A stretch of DNA of 64,000 nt from Capsicum annuum (lineage: Eukaryota > Streptophyta > Magnoliopsida > Solanales > Solanaceae), in contig NC_061114.1 of the NCBI RefSeq assembly GCF_002878395.1, positions 166,983,372 through 167,047,371 on the forward strand, read 5' to 3'. The notes under the pieces were generated by a model. It saw nothing but the letters and a program-made list of their open reading frames with translations. It made no database searches and was not told where the DNA came from. Positions 31,466 through 43,789 of the stretch are shown here, in pieces. The stretch's first letter is position 1. Every line of letters begins with the position of its first letter. A program made the translations under genes and the position numbers.

Positions 31466-33009
31466 GTGTCATGTTTCATGTGGTTCAACATTAATATACG
31501 TACATAAATATAGATTTTCTACCCTATATATACAACATAATCTTTTTACTGTGGGAGTTTGGGTGAACCCCATGACAACCACGCAGGTCCTCCTCTGCAG
31601 TAATTTAATAACGTTTTGATAACGTTAATTTAGTACTAACATTTTAATAACGTTAATTTGATAACGTTAATTTCATATACTACTACTACTATCCTTAATA
31701 ACGTTTTATTGAAACTATAATTTTTTTTTATTATTAGTATAGTTTCATCTTTAATTTCATATTTAAATAAATTATATTTAGATATATTATATAACATAAA
31801 TTTGCCCTTTGCTTTATAATATATATACATACCCACGTGATTTTTTCGTATGAGGTTGACCCACCTAATTATTAAATCTTCAATATTGCTTTTTTCTGCA
31901 ATGACAAAAGAAATTAGATGTCATTTTCATCTTTGAGCCAAAAATATTGAAAAAATAATATTGAAAAGCCATTTAAAGGTCATATTTGTGCAGTTTTGAA
32001 TAGTTAAAGGTCATATTTGTGCACTGTCAAAGTTTAAGGTCAAAGTTATAAATTTGGTGTCAAGTTTAGGATCATATATATGTATTATGCCCTTACATTT
32101 TAAGCTGGACGTGCTCAATTTTGCGTGTTGAACACATATTTTACCACGTAGGATCGGAGGTCATATTTGTGTAGTTTTGAATAGTTAAAGGTCATATTTG
32201 TGCACTGTCAAAGTTTAAGGTCAAAGTTATAATTTGATGTCAAGTTTAGGGTCATATTTATGTATTGTGCCTCTATTTTATATATATTAAGTTTAAGAAT
32301 AATAGCTATTAAACGTTGTGCTCTATTAGATATAGGGAGACAGAAGACAAGTGACAACATAATTAACACTCGAAGATCAAAAATTTAAATTTTAATCTAC
32401 TACTTCGATCAAAACTAAATTGGTTCTAGCATCTCTACTCTCGAGTAGTAACTATTAAGCTACATGGTACTTCATCGATCTTGGGCAAAACGCAACAGGC
32501 AATTAAATATTTTTTCTCTCTTATGACTTACATTTATATATTGACTAATTAATTTAAGTAGACTCAACTCCCGAGTTTCATGTTGACTGATTTTTTCCTG
32601 CTTGGTGTGATCTAAATTATACTTTTTTATCTTTGCTAAATAATATTTTACACTACTATAAAATAAAGAGATGAATCTCTATTTTTGATTCATCACCATT
32701 AACTAATAAAAATATTTAGAGATTTTTTTTCAAAGTCATACACAAGTATGCATAGTCGTGTATTCTACTTTTTATATATATTTTTTAAAAAAAAACAAAA
32801 ATTAACTGAACCGTACTAGTGTCAAAGAAAAATTAAGATGAAGGGACAATTTTGAGAAAAAAAAGTCTAATTTTGGATTTATCAAATAAAATAATCAAAA
32901 CATTAGTAAGGTACAAATTTTATAAAATAACTATCTGAACCGTATTATTGACACCCCTACCTATAAGGTTGTAACTTCAAATATATCTAATCTCCAACCT
33001 CGAATTTTT

Positions 33010-33902
33010 TTTCAAACCTATGCTTATTGATCAAATCTTTCATTCTCTACTAAGCCCTTTTCAGATAAAATTTCAATAAGTAAATAATAGCCTCTATAAT
33101 AGTTAGTGATCTATCAACCATCTCAGAAGATGATTCTCCAAACAAATAAGAAAGATGAAGAGAAGGTTCTGATTATAAAGAACTTTATAAGGTGAGCATC
33201 TTATAATTGTAGGATAATTAGTATTTTACCACAACTCAACAAAAGAAAGATAATTGGATCATCTTTTGGGGCTATCAAAATAAAAACACCTCAAGTAAGT
33301 TTTCAATGTCTTATTTAAGATATCTATTTGACCATCTGTTTGAGAGTGATAAGCAATACTTCTTTGCAACTAAACCCCTTGTATCTGAATAATTCTTGCC
33401 AAAAAGTGTTGAGAAAAATAGGATCTCTATCATTGGTGACAGTAGTAGGCGTGCTATGAAGTTTGAAGGCATTATCCCAAAAACATCGAGCTACAAATTG
33501 TGAAATATATGGATACTTTAGGATTAAGAAGTGTCCATACTTGCTTAATTTATCAACTACAACCAGAATAAAGCTTAATTTATCAACTACAACCAGAATA
33601 ACTTCCTTTCTATTGAAACTAGGTAGGCCTTTAATAAAATACATATATGTATCATTTCAAACTCCTTCAGAAATTGGAAAAGGCTACACAAGACCATGGT
33701 AGGTAAAAACATCATATTTGTGCCTTTGACATACATCAGATTTGTTGATAAAATTTCTAACATCTTGAGCCATGCTCTTCCAGTAAAATAAGGACTTCAA
33801 CCTCTTAACAGTGGCATCCATGACAGAGTGACTACTCTGTCTAGTAGAGAGCCAGAGTTCAGTGATAGTCTTCTTTAATTTTGGGATTGAACCTACCACC
33901 AA
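33010..33902 (-). pseudogene. Gypsy integrase
   Basis: The minus strand gives H-S-V-M-D-A-T-V-K-R and F-Y-W-K-S-M, with D-V-C-Q-R-H-K, for the H2C2 zinc region (33684-33902). F-I-K-G-L-P-S, V-V-V-D-K-L-S-K-Y and T-N-D-R-D-P-I-F (second catalytic Asp) follow (33324-33644), with A-Y-H-S-Q-T-D-G-Q at about 33300-33340. A local duplication repeats the V-V-V-D-K-L-S block (33550-33600, a 33-bp tandem duplication). In the H2C2 motif the first Cys of C-x-x-C is Ser. Frames are broken. Confidence 0.82.
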
Positions 33903-34928
33903 CTGAACCTTACACCTGAGTTGATTATTGTACCAAGTAAAAGACTTAAAAGGATGAGTCTGCAGTTTAAAGATTTACGGTATGCAAAGATACATCACTT
34001 ATCTAGGATTCTTAATCCTTTCATACAAAGGGTAATACGGGGATAGCAAAGATATGATCAACAACCTTGAACAAGGCATCCTAGATAGAGTATTCGTAGC
34101 TTTATTATCAAAACTTTTTTTGTGATCAATAATAAAGTTAAAAGCTATTAATTTGGTTATGCCAGTAACTTAAAAATCAGCATGTATATTCTATTCTAAC
34201 AAATGCTTGATCAGTATTTATAATGAGGGACTTGCTCAACAAATAGTGTAATCACTTTGAAACAACATGATAAGAGCAAGAAGTTCTCTATCACATACAA
34301 ACATAACTTAGTGCCTAGAAGCCAAGGACTTACTAATGTAGGCTATAGGATATCCTTATTGCATTAAAATGACTCCAATGACCTTTGCACTACCATTAAT
34401 CAGTACCATAAAAGGTTTGGAGTAGTCAGGCATAGCTTGTTTTAGCTTTTCAAAAGTTGCAGTACACTCATCAATCCATTATATCCATCCTTCTTAAGTA
34501 GATCATGTAGTGTTTTGCATATGGTTCCAAAGACCTATACAAATCTTTTATAATTCCAACTAATCCTAAAGAACCTCTAAATTTTTTAATGTTGGGAACA
34601 AACCAATTTGACACAGCTGTGATTTTCTTTAGTCAATGGAGACCTCATCAACACTAATAAAGTGACCTAGCTATTCCACCTTAGGCATACAAAATACATA
34701 TTTTGACAACTTATTATACCACTAAAACTTCTATATTACTTCAAATAATGCCCTCACATGTTTAATGTGTCCAGGCATAATTTTGGTGTATATGAGTATA
34801 TCATCAAAGAACACCAATACGGTTTTCATCGACAAAGGTATAGACTCAGAATTCATGAGATTTTGGAAGAATGATGGAGCATTGGTTAGTATAAATAACA
34901 TTACCAAGAAATCATAATGTCCATCATG
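33903..34928 (-). pseudogene. Gypsy RT (second half) and RNase H
   Basis: The frame 34731-34928 reads H-Y-D-F-L-V-M and L-T-N-A-P-S-F-F-Q, then V-F-F-D-D-I-L-I-Y, the catalytic FFDD box of Ty3/gypsy reverse transcriptase. Further left, frames give C-x-A-T-F-E-K-L-K and I-G-V-I-L-M-Q, then P-I-A-Y-I-S-K-S-L (34370-34460), the RNase H signature. It ends abruptly at 34928, where the solo LTR begins. The first half of the enzyme lies at 37617-38060. Confidence 0.82.
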
Positions 34929-37611
34929 TATCACCATTCAAGACTACCCCCTAGCCATAACACGTTGCTTAAAACAACTAGTGATCCTAAGTTAACCCAT
35001 GATACTGGCTTAATGCTTGTGCAATTGATTAAAACACCTGTAAAATCTAAATTGACTGAGCATAAATATAATCACGAGATGAGTTATTTCAGTACATTAC
35101 TATTCAAAGTTTACAACACTATAATCTAAAATAAGGAGAACTGAAACTACATATAATAAATCTAACTGTTTATCTATGAAGCCTCTACTAATACTGACTA
35201 TAGGTAGCTGGGACATGACCCCAATAATCCGTAATCAATACATATGAATAAGAAATAAAGTACAAAAACTGCAACTGACTTAAGTCCTCGAAATAAGAGA
35301 ACTCATCACCTGTTGTTTGAATGTTATGATCTGCTTGACTATGATTCCGATTGTAAGCACCTGAATCTAGATCACATGAAAAATATAAGCAGAAGAGATA
35401 TATGACCAGTACTTTATAATGTACTGAGTATGTGAGATATGCACTAGTCATGAAAAACTTAAAATATGTTTTGTAACTGAGAACACAAGTCATTTACTGA
35501 AATATACATTTAAAACATGTCTGTACGTAAAAGTTGTGAGGCGTTGTTAAGTCACTAAGTCATGTGCTAAAACATCTCTATAAACTCGGAAGTGGTAGAA
35601 AATAAATATTATATTTAATCTCAATTTAGTACTGAATGTGATGTAAAACTGTACTGAATACTAACTGAAAATAAAGAGATGAACTTGAGTACAAACTAAA
35701 TTCATGGAGCTAAATTGTAGTACAATGAACCTATATAAAGTACATATATACTGATAAGATGTGATAGTCTGATAATTCATAATATAAAAAAAAAGTAAAA
35801 CTAAACTGAGGGTCATGTATGAATTCTGGGTCTAAAATAGTAGGATGTGAACAGGTGCAATGAACAAGTTAATAAATATGTAATGATAAATACTGTACTA
35901 AATAAATTAATTACACAATCACGTAATAATTGAGTTTGAATGTGGAAGAAACTATTAACCGACATATAACCATGTGAGCATAGAACTTGATGTATAAAAC
36001 CTATCGGAAAGGGTCCAATACACCTTCCTAGGGTATAAAGGTTGATCTTACGTGGTACCACTAAACGGATGTCCAAAAAGACTAAGGTGTCAATCCTAGT
36101 CTGACGGTTAACCCTTTAGAACCTATGATGGTGCATAGTTTTGAGACTTATGGACTTCTACAAAAAATCTCAACCTAACTGAGGGAGAGCCTCCATCCCT
36201 ACGTTGCTCGGTACTAAGTACTACTCCCAACTGAATATAAGTTGATATACTTAATAGCTCACTAATACTGAAGTCTTGAGGTTTAAAGATAAGTTTTTTT
36301 TAAAAAGCTTTCTAAATCATAAAAACTGAAAACTGTTGTTTGACTAACAACACATGATATAATAGATTATCGGATGTTCATAACCCTTCATCTCTGAAAA
36401 ATACAACTAACAATAACAATGTAATGCTCGAAGAAAAAAGGAAAATTTCATAGCATAATTTGAAAATCATGAATATAGTAATATATTAAGGATCATAACT
36501 CTAAGAATGTAAACACATTAAATTTTATGAAAAAATATGGCATGTCAACTAATATAGACTGAAATCCACTAAGTCATGCGTAATTCATTCTAAAAGAGGT
36601 TAAAATTCATAAAACATGCATAATCCATCACATATTAAAATAACTGAGTTAAATACATAAAAATCATGCATAATAACTTTGAATGAGAATTATTATAATA
36701 AAATAACATAGAATAATTAAATTTTTAAGAATTTGAAATAATTGGGTATTAACCTTAGGTCATGAGTTCATAAAAATCATAACTGAAATTCATATTTTAA
36801 AATTGGATTTTGGACATAAGTATGAAAGGAATTTCTTATTGAATACCCACATACCTAGACTTATGAAATCTTGAACTGAAGCCTTAGGAATCAGGGTTTG
36901 AGAAAAATCCTAGGTTTAGGCTTGCTTGAGAGTTTAATCGCTTGATTTTCTGACTTAGAATCAGTTTGAAAAAAATAATATGGGATTTGGAGTGATTAAA
37001 TACATTTTTACCTCTTGTAATGGCCAAAACAACATAGTTTTTGAGTTAAAAGAGTGGGAAAAGACCACATAATTCCTTAAAATCGTTTGAAAAGTTATTG
37101 GTATCAGTACCGACAAGCTTTGTGACGATTCGTAGGGTCTGAGATGAGTCATGGCTTGATTCATCATTTGGGACTCAAATTTAGGTCTCCACTTTTATCA
37201 CAACGAGTCACCCTATGACTCATATTGTTCCGACGATTTACCATCAGAGTCGTCGTCATTGGTAGCTTTGACAGTGCTTTAGTATATTGGCCATAACTTC
37301 TTACTCCGATATCGGATTAAGGCAAAACTAGAGGCGTTGGAAATCTAATTAAATTATCTATCTTTTTTTGGGTCTTGATCTCAAAAACTCTTAATAATAT
37401 AAAAGTTATTCTTATTTTAAATTGACTATAGTAATATTTTTCACAAGAATTCAATCGGTAAGAAATATTTTTATTGTCTATAAGCTAGAAGTTATTTATA
37501 GCCTTAATATATGTCTAAATAACTTATCAAACTATCATAACATAATTTTTAAATTTTTCATGTACATGAAGCATGGTTCTAATATTGACTTAAATTTTTT
37601 AGGGTGTTACA
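34929..37611 (-). mobile_element. Gypsy solo LTR inserted in RT (TSD TCATG)
   Basis: On the minus strand it begins TGTAACACCC (37611) and ends near GGTGATA (34929), 2,683 bp. The 5-bp sequence tcatg flanks it exactly (34924-34928 and 37612-37616), and the gypsy reverse transcriptase reading resumes on each side at the same codon region (H-D-G-H-Y on the left, K-T-H on the right). No internal gypsy domain lies between, so it is a solo LTR left by LTR-LTR recombination. Open frames inside are non-coding. Confidence 0.85.
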
Positions 37612-37616
37612 TCATG

Positions 37617-38060
37617 AGTCTTAAATTCATTTTTATGATCATGTTTGTCAAACATCTTCAACTGGTGACAAGCAGCTCTAGAGAACACCACAACACCTCC
37701 TAGATCATCAAGATGATCTTCTATATAGTTATAGGAAGCTTATATTTGATGGTCAATTGATTTGGTTCTCTATAATCAACACAGAACCTTCAGCTCCCAT
37801 TCTTCTTGCCAACTAAGACCACAAGTGAAGCATAAGAACTAATGCTAGTATGTATTACTCTTTATTATAGCATTTGTTGCACCAATTTCTCTATGATATC
37901 TTTTTTAATTTTAAGAATCTATAAGTTTTCGTATTCACAGTACATACGGCTTCACTAATGGAATTCTATAATAAAAATAACCTCTATATGGTAGCAGTAG
38001 GCAATTCAAAGATTGAAGTAAATTGGTCGATCAATACTAATAATTCTAATGAAGTTGAAT
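37617..38060 (-). pseudogene. Gypsy RT (first half)
   Basis: Minus-strand reading gives F-T-S-I-F-E-L-P-T, then I-E-K-L-V-Q-Q-M-L and S-S-Y-A-S-L-V-V-L-V-G-K-K-N-G-S, then R-F-C-V-D-Y-R (37750-38050). This is the start of Ty3/gypsy reverse transcriptase. Several stops and frame changes are present. It is separated from its other half by the solo LTR at 34929-37611 and from the protease by another LTR. Confidence 0.8.
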
Positions 38061-38219
38061 TACCTTGGCTAGCATGTATATTATAACACTGATATTCCTC
38101 CTTGATCCACATCAACTATCAATGACATCATAAAGAACTGCGTATTCTTTCATTGAATTCTATTTACTGCCTTAGCCCTTGCTGCCTTCAGATGATGGCT
38201 AGCCTCTCTCAAGACATGC

Positions 38220-40292
38220 TTCTATCACGAATTTAGCCCAATTCCTCACCGTGATAGGTATCCCAAACCAATGAAGGCTCAAGAAGACCCCTTAGCATAT
38301 CATCATAATATTAGTCATAACAAAGTGTTGAATTTGGCCCATAAAATATGAAATTCAAGTGAAATAATAATTCAAAATTCAAGTCTTAAAATATGACATA
38401 AAATTTTAGAAACTTAGTCTACGAAGCCTCTAACAATATGAATGAAAATACTAAGTGAAAATATAGGCTCGACAAATACCATAAAATAGTATAGTCCAAG
38501 TCTAACTGAAAGAAAAGAAACATGTGTCCTATGAAAGATGGATGGCTCACCACTGGCTAGCTGTTGTACCGAATCTTAAAAAAAAAATAAAACCTACATT
38601 ATGTAAAGATGAAGCAGACGATCAGTATTACGAGTACTGGAATGCAATCCATGGGAAGGGACAAAAATAATTTATATAACAGTTCATAAAATTCATAATA
38701 CAAGCCTATCATAGAGGAGAGAAGAAATAAGTGACTTAAAGTATAAAAGAAATAATATCACTAGAAAACCTTTAATTCTGAACTATGTAATTTGCTCTGA
38801 CATTAAGTAACCTACGGTCTCTATGGGTCCAGTTCATACCCAACTGGCGGGGCCTCAATTCATATTTTCAACATAAATTGAGATAACATAATTGGCCATA
38901 TCATCAACATAAACTATAATTCACGAAGCAAGCATACAACAGTTGTCCATCTTTCGAGACAAGACCTCCCTTACGTTCGCGAATGCTGTTTCCAGTGTTA
39001 GTCACAAGGACTACACCTTCTCGGTGAACTACATAACTCTTTTTAAGTCCAAATTAAAATATTTTTCTTAATCTTTATCTGTGGAGTTTTTTATTAAGAT
39101 ATTCACATTTGGTACCGTCATATCAAGACTTACAAGTCACTTATATCATGCCAACATCATTATTATTAAATATTTTAGACTCCAAAATTTTTCCTTTAAA
39201 ATCATGAGCATAACAACAATTGAGTTTTCCATAATCATTTTAAAAAGTTCTCGTAATACCATATATTCGATGATACAAAGGACGAAAAAATATTTATATT
39301 TCTTAAACAACTCAAACTTTCAAGAGACTTAAAAATCATGGCTTAAATATTCATTCATTTAACATTCAAATTTCAATACATAAAGATTCATCATTTTAGA
39401 ATGGTCATTTGAGTCTCAAATACCCAAAATAAAGATTTAATCATCCATTCATAAAAAAAAAAAGAAATTTTATATCAAGATTTTCAAAATAAAATCCTCA
39501 ACCCTAGCTTTAAACCATCAACAAGTTACACATAAATAATAATTAAATTTACACTATATAAAAGTAGTTGAAGTAGAAAATGTTCAACATGCCTTGGATA
39601 AGAATTTGGGAATAACTTTTGAAATTAAGAACCCTAGCTAGAGATATATAAAATTATTGAAGACTTACATAAATTGAATTTGTTCCCCATGCCACATGAT
39701 GATGGTTTGATGAGAAAACATTGAGAAGAAACTTTAACCTTTTATCTTTCTTAAAATCTTAGGGTTGAAAGTTTTTTTTAAAGAGAGAGGAAGTATTTAG
39801 ATTTAAGAATTAGGGTAAATAATTGTGTAGAAAATATTTTAAATAAGGAAGGGACAATTTCTATAAAATATTAAAATATTCTTAAAGATGTACTTAAAAA
39901 ATTTCTCAAAATCAAGTTTCATGATTTGGTCCACAAATCATGGAACCTTTTCACAACCTGTGAATCAGATTTGTGAAAATCAGAGGATTTTGTATGCTTT
40001 CTAGACTAGGTTCATAACTTGGTCTATGAGTCATGAAACTATTTTATGGTTCATGAACTCAACTCGTGAAACTTAAAAATTTTTCTACTGATTGTGAAAA
40101 TATTTTCACTAATCGTGAATCAGACCCGTGAAAACCTAAAAATCAGAGTTTTTATCATACAAAGTGTTGGATACATGAAGATTCACAAAAATATTTGGGT
40201 TGAGACACTTACCCAACTTAAATCATTGGGTTTGAATCAAAATACACATGAAAAATGGTTCAAATTCTAATCTAAAATTGCAGGGTGTTACA
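38220..40292 (-). mobile_element. Second gypsy-type LTR, between RT and protease
   Basis: The right edge is clear: minus-strand TGTAACACCC at 40292, directly abutting the protease frame. The sequence to the left is LTR-like and non-coding. The left edge is not resolved. The minus-strand ggtttgggatacctatcacgg...cgtgata near 38220-38270 looks like an LTR end, but I found no matching 5-bp duplication of acttt. It could be a solo LTR or a truncated element. Confidence 0.55.
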
Positions 40293-40748
40293 ACTTTTTA
40301 CCATTGTGTTTGAACTCAATAGTTCTATTTTGAAAATCAAACAAAATTCTACCTAGAGTGTTCAACCACTGCATACCTAGGACAATATCTACATTTACCA
40401 TAGGAAGCAATAAAAACTCAGATGGAAATGTAATGTGCCATAATATCCAATGTAAATTCTTACATACTGATGCTATTTGTACCTTTCTACTATCAACACC
40501 ACCCACTAATTTAGTTATGATTGTACTGTCCTAGCAACCTAGTTGTTGAGCCAGTTCTTGTCAATGAAATTATGAGTATTATCATTGTCATTTAAGACTT
40601 GAAATAACTTTTTTTCATGAAATTCATTTGATCTGATGGTATGATAAGTAATCACTCCTATTAAAGCATGCATTGATATAGTCATGAACTCATTTGACTC
40701 TACCTTTTCTTCCTGGTCAGTATTTTCCTCAACCTCTTCAATTTTCAA
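40293..40748 (-). pseudogene. Gypsy protease region
   Basis: The minus-strand frames 40539-40748 (M-T-I-S-M-H-A-L-I-G, N-D-N-D-N-T-H-N-F-I) and 40288-40506 (L-P-M-V-N-V-D-I-V-L-G-M-Q-W-L-N-T-L-G-R-I) correspond to the retropepsin-like domain of Ty3/gypsy. The catalytic D-S/T-G is decayed to N-D-N-T. The last stop codon (TAA, 40288-40290) is supplied by the inserted LTR rather than by the element. One frame change separates the two halves. Confidence 0.78.
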
Positions 40749-40979
40749 ACCTTTTTCTACTATATCTACTATAAAAATCTATCTATTGGTATTGCACTTA
40801 TGGTCTAGCATATATTTGTCATCACAGAAAAAGCAAAAATCTTTAGCTATCTTTTCATTCATCTCAACTATAATCAATCTCCTTCCATTACTATTACCGT
40901 TGAGTTTGATTATTTTATTAAATTATGATTATATTGGCTTTTTAAATGAATTAACTTGCACTACTAAGTATTAGAAGAA

Positions 40980-41820
40980 GGGAGTGTTTGAGTAGGGGTA
41001 GGCAGTATAGGGACTTGTATAGATTTCACAACAGTTCTCAAACCTCAATACTTAGCGTGTGCTTCAAATATTTCTTCCAGCAACCTTGTAATTTTATCTG
41101 CCTACATCAAGGTTTTTGGAGAGGAATCCTAACAATTTTATTCAGCCCTGGTTTGAGACTTCCTAGGCAACAACTTATAGAGTTCTTAGTAGATAATTTT
41201 ACCCCCTATCAACAGTCTTTCACTCAAGTTGATACTCTTTCACACTATTAGTCTGAGTTAAGTTTTTTAAAGCTTTCATAGGTTTTCAAAGACTTCCTCA
41301 AATCTTTTATCTAAGGCTATTACATACTTAATCCAAGAAGGATACCTAAAAAAACTTCTAGCCCTCTTATATGATCTATATCAACCAATGTCTTCACCTT
41401 CAAAATATATAAATGTTATTTTTACTCTTTGATAAAAAAAATTTTCACCCATAGCAGAAAAATAATCTACTTTATACCATCAAGTCCTTAAGTCTTGACT
41501 TGTGAATCCTTGTGATTCTACCCTAGAATATTGAGTGAGGAAAACAAAAGGGGAAAAGAACTTCCCGTCTCCTTTGGACAAGCCAGTCATGATGATTTTT
41601 TATGCCTGATCTCATGTTGGATCTCTCCAAAACAAATCCTATTAGTTGAAAATTCTTCTCTTTCTAATTCTTTTTCCTTTGCTTTAATGCCCAATCGACT
41701 CATAGTTTTCTTGATTTTTGTCAATTCCTTATCAACTTGAGAGTTTCTTTCATTCATTGAGGTCCTTTCCTCTATGAATTTCTGCAACTGTTCTTGAATA
41801 TGGACCAATTTATACTTCAT
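40980..41820 (-). pseudogene. Gypsy gag remnant
   Basis: A minus-strand ATG near 41820 starts M-K-Y-K-L-V-H-I-Q-E-Q-L-Q-K-F-I-E-E-R, a Lys/Glu-rich helical region of about 77 residues. It lies about 60 bp inside the primer site, as expected for gag. Frames further left (to about 40980) are interrupted. The CCHC knuckle is plausible near 40800-40830 (minus-strand F-C-F-F-C-D-D-K-Y) but not intact. Confidence 0.6.
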
Positions 41821-41880
41821 TTTTCCTGAAGATTATTCGTGGCTCTTGCTTTTGGTTTCTATCATGCTAAGGACTGACTA

Positions 41881-41892
41881 GCTCTTATATCA
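41881..41892 (-). promoter_or_regulatory. Decayed primer binding site of gypsy element
   Basis: Plus-strand gctcttatatca is a mutated gctctgatacca, the complement of the tRNA-iMet primer site, two bases inside the 5' LTR. Confidence 0.65.
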
Positions 41893-41894
41893 AA

Positions 41895-42321
41895 TGCAAC
41901 AGTCATACAAGAATTCAGTCCTAGGAGCTTAGCTCGAAGAATAATAATGGTCATTCAATAATTAATTCGAGAATATAACTTTGAATTAGGAAAGAAAAAT
42001 AGGCAGGAGAGAGAAAAGAGTTGATATTTTATAGATGATAGCTAACTATACAATTGGATCTTTTATATACTACTCATTAAGGAGCTAACAGAACTATCAC
42101 TAACTAACTAAAAATAGAAAACAACTACAGTGATAATTATCGCTACAGTGTCGCTATAGTGCTAACAGTTCTATTAAAATAACACTGTGTCACTAATAAC
42201 TACAACATTAACTAATTAAACTATGCTAACTCAAACATTACTAATCATGTTTAATCCAACTAATTTCACCCCTTACAATCAACAAATCGATCTAACACAT
42301 TGAATTTATTGACTTGTATCA
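41895..42321 (-). repeat. 5' LTR of the nested gypsy element
   Basis: 427 bp, matching 21508-22154 without the MITE. Minus-strand start TGATACAAGTC, end near GTTGCA. Confidence 0.8.
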
Positions 42322-43322
42322 TTTTTCTCAATACGCTTTATAGAGTTAAGCAAGTTGATATAATATACTGCGTATGTTATCTATATATACAGTTTTACCC
42401 TCACATTTTAGAGTAATTTTATAAGTAAATATGAAAAGTTAGTAATGTTTATGCCTCAATCAAGAATGATTCAATAAAATTAGTAAAGTCAAATTTTAAT
42501 AAGAGGACTGTATTTTCTTCTTTTATTTTTCATAATTTTAATTTATGTTTATTCAACTTCACATATTAATATTATTGATAATATTTATATTAGTGGAGAT
42601 TAATTTTAATTAACAAGATGATAGTCATTTGTTTACAATATAATTTATTGAATAATGTTATGTAAATTTTTATTTAATAATTTGAAGATATGAGTAATTT
42701 AATTTAAAATTTTAAAATATTATCTAATGAAAAAGAGTTCATGGTTTTTTTATAAATATTTTTTTATTTTTTTATTTTTATCTAAATTTTATATTATTTT
42801 TATCTAAATCATTTTTTTATATTATTTTTATCAAAATTTCTTCATTAGCCTCCCTTAGCCCTCGCCCATCGATTCATGGCCTCAGTCATATGTATTGACC
42901 GCTTATTAGTTGTTTCATTTCGGCAATTTCACGTTTCTCATTTTCCTTGCCGCATGATAAATGTTACAACTACTTTTAAGTCTTTAACTCAAATAAAAAC
43001 TCATGTATTCTGATCAATTAATTGATTTTGTGGAATTTTGATTTTTATTTGTCTTTTATGAAACAGTAACAAATTGATGTGACAAAACATCCGTTGGTAA
43101 CTAGTACATATGTAATGCTCATTCACTAGTAAAGAAAGTATCTTTTTAGTAACAGAATAATTGGCTGATCAATACCTGAACCTTTATATTGATCTTCCTT
43201 GAAAGATTACCTGTTATTCTAGCTAAGGCTAGAGTTCTACCAATACATAAGAGGGGTGAATTGTATATAGAGTGCACCTGGTTCTTCAACTTAAGTATTC
43301 AGGAAAACAACTAAACTTGAAA
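42322..43322. other. AT-rich intergenic, no gene seen
   Basis: About 1 kb, very AT-rich (T-rich runs at 42750-42840). No ORF, domain or terminal-repeat structure is recognised. Confidence 0.55.
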
Positions 43323-43789
43323 GGTGTGTTTGGTATGATGGAAAATATTTTCCTAGAAAATATTTTCATGGAAAATAAGTTGGTTTTCTACTTATTTTCT
43401 CATGTTTGATTAGTGAGCGAAAAATATTTTATGGTGTTTGGTTAGTGAGTAGAAAATATTTTTCTGAAAAATGTTTTTAGTTGTTTGGTTGGTGAGAGAA
43501 ATTTTTTTTTTAAAAAAAATACTACTAAATAATTAACTAGTATATCACTGCCGCTAGCAACTCAACATTCTGTAGAAACTAATTTAAGCATAGAAAATAA
43601 TATCAATATCGAGTACCAAAATATTACAAGTCACTAAAATTTAAGCAACTACTACTTATATAATTCAAGCTTCCTAATCAATTCCCACAAATGCACAAAA
43701 GAGAGAAGATTGGTAGCAAATACACAATACATTATCAAAAAATAAAAGCGTGCGAATAATAGTTGCTTCCAAATCCTATGAAACTAAGT

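Larger units (their letters stand above)
30510..32271. mobile_element. Mutator-like MITE with long terminal inverted repeats
   Basis: The left terminus (30510 to about 30610, ggcataatacataaatatgac onward) and right terminus (about 32160-32271, ending gtcatatttatgtattgtgcc) are inverted copies for about 100 bp. The flanks tatatttta (30501-30509) and tctatttta (32272-32280) form a 9-bp TSD with one mismatch, typical of Mutator-like elements. Extra partial copies of the terminus lie at about 30725-30775 and 31985-32093. The interior holds the assembly gap. Confidence 0.75.
30309..32959. mobile_element. hAT-like non-autonomous element (host of a nested MITE)
   Basis: The right end ttgacacccctac and left end tatgggcataaatgat resemble the TAGGGGTGTCAA-type terminus, and the subterminal regions carry aaccgaac/gaaccgta-type sequence on both sides (30338-30480 and 32785-32945). 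Flanks tctatatg (30301-30308) and cctataag (32960-32967) would be an 8-bp TSD with two mismatches. It interrupts the gypsy integrase region. No transposase is seen. Confidence 0.6.
21508..42321 (-). mobile_element. Ty3/gypsy chromovirus, heavily nested
   Basis: Outer LTRs at 21508-22154 and 41895-42321 match along their length (ctagaagc, then ggagctaac, then tacagtgataa, then taatcatgtttaatcca) except for a MITE in the left copy. On the minus strand a mutated tRNA-Met primer site (41881-41892) is followed by gag, protease (40293-40748), reverse transcriptase (37617-38060 and 34650-34928), RNase H, integrase (33010-33902) and a chromodomain-like tail (29953-30291). That is the Ty3/gypsy order. 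Insertions account for about two thirds of the length: Copia at 22155-29890, hAT at 30309-32959, LTRs at 34929-37611 and up to 40292. All ORFs are broken. It is the oldest layer of the stack. Confidence 0.85.
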
